Shown: piece after piece, positions 1 through 5,665 of the stretch
Layout: each line of letters opens with the position of its first letter
Numbering within the stretch: position 1 is the stretch's first letter
Origin: an uncultured Collinsella sp.
GTDB lineage: Bacteria; Actinomycetota; Coriobacteriia; Coriobacteriales; Coriobacteriaceae
NCBI GenBank assembly: GCA_900549065.1
Contig: URNC01000072.1
Coordinates: 1 to 10,160, forward strand
Length of the DNA stretch: 10,160 bases
Direction of reading: 5' to 3'
Notes under the pieces: model-generated
The model's input: the letters and a program-made list of their open reading frames with translations, nothing else
Told to the model about the DNA's origin: nothing
Databases searched by the model: none
Translations under genes and position numbers: made by a program

Positions 1-26
1 GGCCCGTGGGTTATACCCTAAGAGCA

Positions 27-49
27 AACCACCCTTTTTAAGGGTGGTT
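27..49. terminator. Terminator-like hairpin
   Basis: AACCACCCTT (27-36) pairs perfectly with AAGGGTGGTT (40-49) across a TTT loop. On the plus strand it follows a possible stop codon at 19-21 by five bases, but the downstream sequence has only scattered T residues. On the minus strand the stem is followed by TTGCTCTT. It could end transcription from either side, for example read-through from the GyrI-like gene. The missing clean T-tract keeps confidence moderate. Confidence 0.45.
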
Positions 50-67
50 CTGATTCTGCTCGATGCG

Positions 68-95
68 TTGCTTTCCGACATTTTGCTTTCCGACA
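68..95. repeat. Tandem 13-bp direct repeat
   Basis: TTGCTTTCCGACA occurs at 68-80 and again at 83-95, separated by two bases, a period of 15 bp. A partial relative, GCTTTCC, lies at 143-149. The function is unknown. Paired direct repeats of this size can be regulator sites, but no promoter is evident nearby. Confidence 0.5.
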
Positions 96-266
96 CTTGC
101 TCTCTTGATAGAAAAAGAGCTGGAGTTGCGCATCGTTGAGAGGCTTTCCAGCTTTAGCAAAACAAACTTATAAGATGCGACGGGCCGCGTCAAGATAATT
201 GCTTGACAGCCTAGGAGGCGGCTGGTTGGCTGGCTTAAAACCTAGCGCGTGAAATGACGCTCCACG

Positions 267-905
267 CTATTCAGCGCGCTTGATAGGATGACGAACCACG
301 GTCTTAAGTTTCTCCGGCGCACACTTGCGTGGATCGGAGAGATAGATTTCGTGATGTAAACGGGTATCTGAGAAGTCGGGGACATAGCCCTGCTCGGTCG
401 CATATTCATGCATGGCGTCTACGGTTGCCGGCTCGCTGTCGTAGGGTCCGGTATGCATGCATTGAACGCAGAGACCCTCGTCAACTTTAAGCAGCTCGAC
501 GGCAGAAAAGTCCAGTTTCTTTTTGGCCGTGGCTTCCGCGACCGCCCAGTCAAAGTCATCCTGAGTGACGAAATCGGGCAGGCGGATGCACGAGATAAAG
601 TTGAAATCGTCCTTGCGTACATAATCGATGTCGCCGCTCGGGGAGTCTTGCCACCAGAAGCCCTCGAGCGGCGGTACCACAAAGTCGAAATAGCCCTCGA
701 TACTCCTTGAGCCTTTCTTTGACATCTTGACGGTATAGGCGATGCCGTAAAGCAGCGGCAGGGCATTTTGATACTCGCCACCTTCGGTATTTGGGTCGCC
801 CTTTCCGCGAACGGCAACGTAGCTCATAGGCGGGACAGTTATGATACTCGGCTTGCTTGCAGGTCTGTAGAGCTCCTTGCATTCCTTCTTAAAGTCGAAC
901 GCCAT
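267..905 (-). CDS. GyrI-like small-molecule-binding domain protein
   Basis: This 212-residue cytosolic protein has the GyrI/SbmC-like fold seen in stand-alone SbmC-type proteins and in effector domains of transcription regulators. The domain appears to fill residues from about 20 to the end. Family-like features are the N-terminal strand with PPMSYVAVRGKGDPN (about 25-39), an aromatic pocket segment with EGFWWQ (81-86), and a C-terminal HHEIYLSDPRK motif followed by a lysine-rich tail. No helix-turn-helix, signal peptide or membrane segment is seen, so it is not an AraC or MerR regulator. Members bind small hydrophobic molecules, some hydrolyse cyclopropanoids, and E. coli SbmC protects DNA gyrase; which applies here cannot be told. 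The ATG has only a weak purine stretch (AAAGG) upstream. The gene stands alone, and a LexA-type palindrome lies in its promoter region. Confidence 0.85.
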   Translation of the reverse strand: MAFDFKKECKELYRPASKPSIITVPPMSYVAVRGKGDPNTEGGEYQNALPLLYGIAYTVKMSKKGSRSIEGYFDFVVPPLEGFWWQDSPSGDIDYVRKDDFNFISCIRLPDFVTQDDFDWAVAEATAKKKLDFSAVELLKVDEGLCVQCMHTGPYDSEPATVDAMHEYATEQGYVPDFSDTRLHHEIYLSDPRKCAPEKLKTVVRHPIKRAE

Positions 906-946
906 GTTGGCCGCCTTTCTGCGTATTGGCCTGCTTAGATAGCGGA

Positions 947-957
947 ATCATATCATA
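947..957 (-). promoter_or_regulatory. Candidate -10 boxes of the GyrI-like gene
   Basis: On the minus strand two TATGAT hexamers share one base (952-957 and 947-952), about 42-52 bases before the start codon. No good TTGACA-like -35 sits at ideal spacing; TTCGAA, inside the adjacent palindrome, is the nearest at 14 or 19 bp. The palindrome would therefore overlap the core promoter, fitting a repressor site. Confidence 0.4.
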
Positions 958-961
958 GAAA

Positions 962-975
962 CGAACAGCTGTTCG
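962..975. promoter_or_regulatory. LexA-type SOS box upstream of the GyrI-like gene
   Basis: CGAACAGCTGTTCG is a perfect 14-bp palindrome. It contains GAAC-N4-GTTC, the core of the LexA (DinR) operator of Gram-positive bacteria and actinobacteria. It ends 57 bases upstream of the start codon at 905 and lies immediately upstream of the candidate -10 boxes. Inference: LexA represses the gene and DNA damage releases it. E. coli sbmC/gyrI is a known SOS gene, so this pairing makes biological sense. The central AGCT departs slightly from the usual central consensus. Confidence 0.65.
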
Positions 976-1091
976 AATGATTTGGCTGACAGATTGAGAT
1001 GCGTGCGTTGTGTTTGGCGGTTGGCCTGACCCCATCGATGATTTCTCTGCCTCCCCGGCGCCTCATCTATAGCTGCCGTTTCCCCATATAG

Positions 1092-1120
1092 AACCTGCCA
1101 AAATAAACCCGTCCCTTTTT
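1092..1120 (-). repeat. Dispersed repeat, copy A (partial, reverse orientation)
   Basis: Read on the minus strand this is AAAAAGGGACGGGTTTATTT followed by TGGCAGGTT. It matches copies B (4648-4684) and C (9808-9847) except at single positions. Similarity to copy B continues weakly past the arm: TCTATATGGGGAAACGGC here against TTTATCGGGGCAAACGCC there. The other palindrome arm is degenerate (AGTCGGTG where GGCAGGTT is expected), so this copy cannot form the full hairpin. It lies in the leader of the ABC operon, 57 bp before the ATPase start. Confidence 0.75.
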
Positions 1121-1176
1121 AGTCGGTGCGAAATGGGTAATACTAAAGAGTTATCCGACCAGATGGGAACCGATCG

Positions 1177-1878
1177 ATGGCTTATATCGAATTCAAAGAC
1201 GTCATCAAGGCATACGGCGAGGGCGACGCCCGCATTCACGCACTCGACGGCGCGAGCTTTACGGTCGAGCGCGGCGAGCTCGCCATCATTTTGGGTGCTT
1301 CGGGTGCCGGCAAGACCACGGCGCTCAACATTCTGGGCGGCATGGATACGGCGACTTCCGGCACCGTGACGGTGGACGGGCGCGATGTGAGCTCCGCTAA
1401 CGAGGCGCAGCTCGTGGAATACCGCCGCGCCGACGTCGGCTTTGTCTTCCAGTTCTACAATCTGGTCCCCAACCTGACGGCGCTCGAAAATGTTGAGCTT
1501 GCGGCGCAAATCTGCCCTGATTCGCTCGATGCCGAGCAAACGCTTTGCCAGGTTGGCTTGGGTGAGCGCCTCGCCAACTTCCCCGCGCAGCTTTCGGGCG
1601 GCGAGCAGCAGCGCGTGTCCATTGCCCGCGCACTGGCAAAGAACCCCAAGCTGCTTTTGTGCGACGAGCCCACGGGCGCACTTGACTATAAAACCGGCAA
1701 GCAGATCTTGCAGCTGCTGCAGGACACTTGCCGCAAGCAGGGCATTACGGTCATCATCATCACCCACAACTCCGCGCTGGCGCCCATGGCCGATCGCCTG
1801 ATCCGCTTTAAGAACGGTCGCGTGGAGAGCGAGACGGTCCAGCAAAATCCCGTGCCTATCGAGACGATCGAGTGGTAG
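1177..1878 (+). CDS. ABC transporter ATP-binding protein, MacB/LolD type
   Basis: This is a 233-residue cytoplasmic ATPase that energises the permease encoded immediately downstream. All nucleotide-binding elements are intact: Walker A GASGAGKT (40-47), Q-loop glutamine in FVFQFYN (about 92), signature LSGGEQQR (139-146), Walker B LLLCDEPTGALD (159-170) with catalytic Glu164, and H-loop His197. The NLVPNLTALENVELA segment and the short length are typical of the MacB/LolD/FtsE branch that pairs with FtsX-fold permeases. The start ATG has a modest GGGAA element seven bases upstream. Its end lies within a few bases of the permease start, so the two are almost certainly cotranscribed and translationally coupled. 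The leader contains repeat copy A. Substrate is unknown. Confidence 0.95.
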   Translation: MAYIEFKDVIKAYGEGDARIHALDGASFTVERGELAIILGASGAGKTTALNILGGMDTATSGTVTVDGRDVSSANEAQLVEYRRADVGFVFQFYNLVPNLTALENVELAAQICPDSLDAEQTLCQVGLGERLANFPAQLSGGEQQRVSIARALAKNPKLLLCDEPTGALDYKTGKQILQLLQDTCRKQGITVIIITHNSALAPMADRLIRFKNGRVESETVQQNPVPIETIEW

Positions 1879-1883
1879 CGCCC

Positions 1884-4649
1884 ATGGACCAAGACCGCCA
1901 AAACAGCCTACGCCGCGACGCGCAGAACACGGAGCGCGAGCAGGATTTTACGACCTACCGCACTGCCCAAAGCTCAAACGATATGGTGCCGACGGTTTTT
2001 CGCCGTGGCATCTACCGCACAATCCGAGGCAGTCTTAAGCGCTTTTTGTCAATCGTGGTCATCACCGCGCTTGGCGTGAGCGTGATGTGCGGCCTTAAGG
2101 CGGGTTGCGAGGACCTGTGTGATTCGGTTGATGCCTACTTCGACCAGCAAAATGTCTATGACATTAACGTGCAGTCGACCTATGGCCTGACTGACGATGA
2201 TCTCGACGCCATACAAGAGGTCGATGGCGTCGAAACGGCCGAGGGCATCTACACCGAGACCGCCTACACCGCCGTGGGCACAACGCGCGAGCGCGTGGTC
2301 GTGCAGAGTCTCTCCAAGGAGAACATCGATCAGCCGGTGCTCGTGAACGGCGATTTGCCCGAGAGCGCTGATGAAGTCGCGGTGACTTCGAAGTTCCTGA
2401 AGGCATCGGGCAAGAAAATCGGCGATACGGTGAGTTTTGCCGCCAATGACGCGAGCTCGTCCAATCAAAGCGCCAAGGACCAGTTTGCCGCGGGCGATTA
2501 CACCATTACGGCCGAGGTCCTCGATCCCACCGACGTGAGCTCCGACTCGACAGTCAACGCCTTTCGCGCTGCTTCGGCGGCGGACTATAAGTTCTATGTG
2601 AGCGAGGACGCCGCGACATCTTCTTCCTACTCCGCTGTCCACGTGATCGTCGAGGGGGCCAAGGATCTCAACTCCTATTCGGATGCCTACGCGGCAAAGA
2701 TCAATGAGGTCAAGGGCAATATAGAGAAGATCCGCGAGGAGCGCGAGAAAGCGCGTGCTCAGGAGCTGACGGTCGACACGCCGACAAGCTTGGATGCGGC
2801 CGAGCGTCAGGCCGCCATGCTCTTTGGGATCGAGCAGGATAACATCAACCGCATGGCAGAGGGCAGCGAGGAGCGCGTGCAAGCGCAGGCCGACCTGGAC
2901 CAGCGCCGTGCCGCTGCCGACCAACAGTTTGCCGACGCCCGCGCCGAGCTTTCCGACCTGGGCGAATGCACCTGGTACATCCAGGACCGCGGCAATATCG
3001 CAAGCTACTCGAGCGTGGAGAGCGATAGCTCGTCAATTGAGGCCATCGCCACGGTGTTCCCGTTCATCTTCTTTATCGTCGCCGTGCTTATCAGCCTCAC
3101 CACCGCCACCCGCATGGTCGAGGAGGAGCGCACGCTTATTGGCCTGTACAAAGCACTCGGCTATTCGCGCGGACGCATCCTGTCCAAATACGTGGACTAC
3201 TCGCTGTGGGCGTGCCTGATCGGCGGCGTGCTCGGTAACATCATCGGATTTGTGGGCCTGCCGCTGTTCCTGTTTACGGTGTTCGACGACATGTACTCGC
3301 TGCCCCAGATGCTACTTTCGTACGACATCGTGTCCTCGATCGTTTCGGTGGCGCTGTTTGCCGTGGGCGTGGTGGGCGCCACGATTATCGCCTGCCGCCA
3401 CGAGATGGCCGAGACCCCGGCCTCGCTTATGCGTCCCAAGGCCCCGCGCGCTGGCTCGCGCATCTTGCTCGAGCGCATCGGCTTTATCTGGCGCCGCATG
3501 GGCTTTTTGAACAAGGTCGCTGCACGTAACCTATTCCGCTATAAAAAGCGCGCCTTTATGACCATCTTTGGCATCGCCGGCTGCACGGCGCTTGTGATTT
3601 GCGGCATGGCCATTCGTGATACGTCGGTGGCGCTTTCGCCCAAGCAGTACGGGCATATCACGCGCTATGACCTGCTGGCGGTTGCCAATCCCGACGATTT
3701 TTCGCAGACGTGCGCGGCGCTCGACGAGCGAAGCGCGGCCAATGATTCCAACGTGACGGTGACCTCGACCCTGCCGATTATGACCGACAACGTCACCTTT
3801 ACGTTTGGCGGCAAGAGCGAGACCGTGCAGCTCATCGTGATTCCCGATGACCGCGCGGGTGACTTGGGCGATTACGTGCGCCTGGAGGATGAGTCCAAAG
3901 AACCTCTGTCTTTGCGTGACGGAGACGTGTATCTGAGCAAAAGTTCACAGCTGGTGTTGGGGATTCAGCCGGGCGATACGGCTCACGTCCAGGATTCGTC
4001 GCTCAACGTCGCCAAGGTCAAGGTTAGCGACATTTCGCTCAACTATCTGGGCAACACGCTTTACATGACGCAGAGTACCTATGAGCAAGTTTTTGGTCGC
4101 AGTGCTCGACTCAACGGCGTCTTTGTGCTGCTTAAGGGTTCGTCGGCCGACCAGATTGCGTTTAGCAAGAAGCTTAAGAGCGACGGTTGGCTCACCATCT
4201 CGAGCACGGCCGAACATTGGCAGAACTACGAGGCGAACTTTGCGATTATCAATTCCGTGGTGGTGCTCGTGACCTTTATGGCGGCGTGCCTGTCGTTTGT
4301 GGTGGTGTTTACGCTGTCCAACACCAACATTTCGGAGCGCGAGCGCGAACTGGCAACCATTAAGGTGCTGGGCTTCCGTCGCGGCGAGGTGCACCACTAC
4401 GTCAACAAGGAGACGTTGATCCTCACGGCGATTGGTGCCGCGCTGGGTGTTCCGCTGGGCGGTGCACTGGCCGAGAGTTTTACGTACATTTTGCAGATGC
4501 CGTCGCTGTACTTTGACGTCGAAGTCGAGCCGCTGAGCTACGTGCTTGCCGTGGTGCTTTCCTTCGGCTTTACGTTTATCGTTAACCTCGCTACCAATCG
4601 TACCCTCAACAAGATCGACATGGTCGGCGCCCTCAAGAGCGCCGAGTAA
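1884..4649 (+). CDS. ABC transporter permease with two FtsX domains
   Basis: This roughly 921-residue membrane protein is the partner of the preceding ATPase. Eight membrane segments are visible at about 54-74, 390-410, 437-466, 476-500, 558-578, 786-811, 843-866 and 883-905, that is, two FtsX units of four. Each unit has a large extracytoplasmic domain after its first helix. The first such domain (about 75-388) ends in charged heptad-like helices (about 272-295 and 329-358) that probably form a coiled coil; the second spans about 579-785. Such permeases work by mechanotransmission (lipid, peptide or cell-envelope processes) rather than by a classic channel, and none of the sequence identifies the substrate. 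The hydrophilic N-terminus of about 50 residues is charged. ATG at 1884 is five bases past the ATPase stop. An in-frame GTG at 1872, overlapping that stop, is an alternative start. Its TAA stop abuts repeat copy B. Confidence 0.92.
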   Translation: MDQDRQNSLRRDAQNTEREQDFTTYRTAQSSNDMVPTVFRRGIYRTIRGSLKRFLSIVVITALGVSVMCGLKAGCEDLCDSVDAYFDQQNVYDINVQSTYGLTDDDLDAIQEVDGVETAEGIYTETAYTAVGTTRERVVVQSLSKENIDQPVLVNGDLPESADEVAVTSKFLKASGKKIGDTVSFAANDASSSNQSAKDQFAAGDYTITAEVLDPTDVSSDSTVNAFRAASAADYKFYVSEDAATSSSYSAVHVIVEGAKDLNSYSDAYAAKINEVKGNIEKIREEREKARAQELTVDTPTSLDAAERQAAMLFGIEQDNINRMAEGSEERVQAQADLDQRRAAADQQFADARAELSDLGECTWYIQDRGNIASYSSVESDSSSIEAIATVFPFIFFIVAVLISLTTATRMVEEERTLIGLYKALGYSRGRILSKYVDYSLWACLIGGVLGNIIGFVGLPLFLFTVFDDMYSLPQMLLSYDIVSSIVSVALFAVGVVGATIIACRHEMAETPASLMRPKAPRAGSRILLERIGFIWRRMGFLNKVAARNLFRYKKRAFMTIFGIAGCTALVICGMAIRDTSVALSPKQYGHITRYDLLAVANPDDFSQTCAALDERSAANDSNVTVTSTLPIMTDNVTFTFGGKSETVQLIVIPDDRAGDLGDYVRLEDESKEPLSLRDGDVYLSKSSQLVLGIQPGDTAHVQDSSLNVAKVKVSDISLNYLGNTLYMTQSTYEQVFGRSARLNGVFVLLKGSSADQIAFSKKLKSDGWLTISSTAEHWQNYEANFAIINSVVVLVTFMAACLSFVVVFTLSNTNISERERELATIKVLGFRRGEVHHYVNKETLILTAIGAALGVPLGGALAESFTYILQMPSLYFDVEVEPLSYVLAVVLSFGFTFIVNLATNRTLNKIDMVGALKSAE

Positions 4650-4684
4650 CCTGCCAAAAAGGGACAGGTTTATTTTGGCAGGTT
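4648..4684 (+). repeat. Dispersed repeat, copy B (complete palindrome)
   Basis: AACCTGCCAAAA (4648-4659) and TTTTGGCAGGTT (4673-4684) are perfect 12-bp inverted arms around the 13-base centre AGGGACAGGTTTA. The first arm overlaps the permease stop codon (TAA 4647-4649). The centre holds a second CAGGTT (4665-4670), so the left AACCTG can pair with either of two partners. Similarity with copies A and C runs on through TTTATCGGGGCAAACGCC, which is the left arm of the adjacent terminator. Confidence 0.85.
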
Positions 4685-4688
4685 TTAT

Positions 4689-4734
4689 CGGGGCAAACGC
4701 CGGACAACCATTAGGTGGTCCGGCGTTTGCCCCG
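4689..4734 (+). terminator. Strong hairpin terminator of the ABC operon
   Basis: CGGGGCAAACGCCGGAC (4689-4705) pairs perfectly over 17 bp with 4718-4734. A further ACC/GGT pairing closes on an ATTA loop. It is followed by TTTT, short but adequate beside so stable a stem. It lies 40 bp beyond the permease stop. The symmetric stem could also stop transcription arriving from the convergent gene at 4766-5086. Confidence 0.85.
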
Positions 4735-4765
4735 TTTTGCTGGGGATGTTTGTCGTTCGGTGCTC

Positions 4766-5086
4766 TTACTGGCCAATCCAGTGTTGCGCATAGCTCTTAA
4801 TGTCCTCGGTAAAACCGTCAAGGTCGTCGAGGGCGATCACGCTGTCGATAAGCAAATTGGCTATCTCGCGGTGCATTGTGCTGCGGCGAATGTCGTTTGC
4901 AATTACGCCTGAGGACAGCTTGTCTCTATTGAGGCGCTCTTCTAGTGCCCAAAATCTACTGGACGCTTCACTGTCGCCGTTCAGCATCTCAACGTACTGG
5001 CCGATGAGCTTTTCCATATAACGTTCTTGCCATTGAGGAAGCATTTTCTTAAACAGCTTCCAGTCGCTTTCGGCTACGTCCCGCAT
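4766..5086 (-). CDS. Small conserved protein of unknown function
   Basis: This 106-residue soluble protein resembles a family of about 100-residue proteins common in gut Clostridia and Coriobacteria. Their recognisable layout is an N-terminal DWKLFKKMLPQWQERYMEKL (about 7-26), then YVEMLNGD, then a central FWALEERLNRDK, and DDLDGF near the C-terminus. Some databases label the family multidrug transporter, which the sequence does not support: there is no membrane segment. It looks all-helical and is rich in charged residues. I do not know its function. The ATG at 5086 was chosen because GGAGG sits four bases upstream; a TTG at 5104 is in frame but has no such site. It stands alone and converges on the ABC operon. 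Base composition is less GC-rich than its neighbours. Confidence 0.8.
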   Translation of the reverse strand: MRDVAESDWKLFKKMLPQWQERYMEKLIGQYVEMLNGDSEASSRFWALEERLNRDKLSSGVIANDIRRSTMHREIANLLIDSVIALDDLDGFTEDIKSYAQHWIGQ

Positions 5087-5090
5087 ATGT

Positions 5091-5095
5091 CCTCC
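5091..5095 (-). promoter_or_regulatory. Ribosome binding site fixing the start at 5086
   Basis: On the minus strand GGAGG is followed by ACAT and then ATG. The four-base spacing is on the short side. Choosing the in-frame TTG at 5104 instead would put this Shine-Dalgarno sequence inside the coding region. Confidence 0.6.
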
Positions 5096-5204
5096 GCTCG
5101 TCAAACGGGCTTTCCATTTGCCTTTTATTCTATTTGGTTTTCGCTCGCAAGCGTGGATGAGAGGCTCTCTTTAGCCTTCGAGATTGGGCTTGAATGGGCC
5201 GTAT

Positions 5205-5364
5205 GCCACAAAACGGGCCTATCTACTACGTTTAATTGGATGTCCTCAACCATGCCGGGGAAACGAAAAATAAAACCGCAGGTAGAAGACCTGTCGATTT
5301 TCGAAAAAGGCGGTCATGGTTGGCCCCTTCGGGCTAAACGTAGTAGATGGCCCCATTTCGTGGC
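5205..5364. repeat. 160-nt inverted-repeat element with three-way-junction fold
   Basis: Terminal arms 5205-5234 and 5335-5364 pair at 27 of 30 positions (one of them G-U), including a perfect 14-bp core ATCTACTACGTTTA with its complement. Inside, CAACCATG (5247-5254) pairs with CATGGTTG (5315-5322), extended by CCG/CGG past a one-base bulge. Within that, CGAAAA (5264-5269) faces TTTTCG (5298-5303), and CAGGT (5279-5283) pairs with ACCTG (5289-5293). A separate GCCC-CTTC-GGGC hairpin (5323-5334) completes a three-way junction. No protein is encoded. It may be a non-autonomous mobile element or a structured RNA; no target-site duplication is clear and the transcribed strand is unknown. Confidence 0.65.
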
Positions 5365-5415
5365 GGACCATCAAACGAACACCGATGCTTGTGCTGTAGC
5401 CGCTCCGATCATACG

Positions 5416-5486
5416 TAAGTTGCGGTGGAATAGTTCCTAGATTCAGCCATTTGCGGGCTAAGCAGGAACTATTTCACCGCAACTTA
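5416..5486. repeat. 71-nt long-hairpin element
   Basis: TAAGTTGCGGTG (5416-5427) continuing to 5438 pairs with 5464-5486. All 23 positions are complementary except one G-U. An inner AGCC/GGCT stem (5445-5448 with 5456-5459) lies in the loop. The element begins with TA and ends with TA, as TA-targeting miniature elements do, but no transposase is nearby. It has no T-tract on either side, so it is not a standard intrinsic terminator. Confidence 0.65.
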
Positions 5487-5545
5487 ATTTCAGACCAGGC
5501 ACCCGCAGCAAGAAGACGAATAACCTCGGCGAGTATGTAAACGCA

Positions 5546-5642
5546 GGGCCCTCCGACCCCGCCCGACGATTTCGATTGGCGACCTTTGACGGAGTCAAGG
5601 GAGGAGCCAAATCGAAATACGTCGGGCGGGGTCGGAGGGCCC
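5546..5642. repeat. 97-nt near-perfect hairpin downstream of pfkA
   Basis: A perfect 23-bp GC-rich outer stem (5546-5568 with 5620-5642, starting GGGCCCTCCGACCCC) is followed by a second stem. In it TTTCGATT pairs with AATCGAAA (5570-5577 with 5610-5617) and GGC with GCC. The innermost hairpin is CCTTTGAC/GTCAAGGG (5583-5590 with 5594-5601) on a GGA loop. Nearly the whole 97 nt is paired. On the minus strand it starts 24 nt after the phosphofructokinase stop, where it would terminate or protect the mRNA, although no T-tract follows. Confidence 0.7.
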
Positions 5643-5665
5643 GATGGGATGAATTTCGGCCGAGG

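Larger units (their letters stand above)
1..266. other. Intergenic stretch without a credible gene
   Basis: No supportable coding region is seen. One plus-strand frame ends with TAA at 19-21 and could be the last codons of a gene upstream of the window, but only six codons are visible, so no call is made. The stretch contains a strong short hairpin (27-49) and a 13-bp tandem repeat (68-80, 83-95), listed separately. There is also a weaker inverted repeat, AGCTGGA at 118-124 with TCCAGCT at 147-153. A TTGACA hexamer at 203-208 has no -10 box at normal spacing. Confidence 0.5.
5087..5665. other. 579-bp gene-free gap with three inverted-repeat elements
   Basis: No frame here gives a believable protein. 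The longest open frame on the plus strand (to 5440) reads antisense through the small gene and then across the repeats. Three distinct foldable elements fill most of the gap: 5205-5364, 5416-5486 and 5546-5642. The rest (5096-5204, 5365-5415, 5487-5545) shows nothing I can name beyond a weak minus-strand TAGAAT (5127-5132) that might serve the small gene. Confidence 0.6.

Noticed and set aside
203..208. TTGACA as a promoter -35
   Set aside because: The hexamer 17 bp downstream is TTGGCT, not a -10 box, and no gene follows on the plus strand until 1177.
1025..1035. CCTGACCCCAT also found at 9791-9801, near repeat copies A and C
   Set aside because: An 11-bp match is expected by chance in 10 kb, and its position and orientation relative to the two repeat copies are inconsistent.
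1063..1845. A 260-codon minus-strand frame
   Set aside because: It is antisense to the ATPase, which has every ABC motif. Its end reads through repeat copy A.
2049..2924. A 291-codon minus-strand frame
   Set aside because: It is antisense to the permease and has shadow-like composition.
5027..5440. A 137-codon plus-strand frame across the palindrome gap
   Set aside because: It overlaps the start of the small minus-strand gene and then reads through the inverted repeats. Its sequence is not protein-like.
5205..5642. A possible CRISPR array, given closely spaced repeated structures
   Set aside because: The three elements differ in sequence and size, there are no regular direct repeats or spacers, and no cas gene is present.
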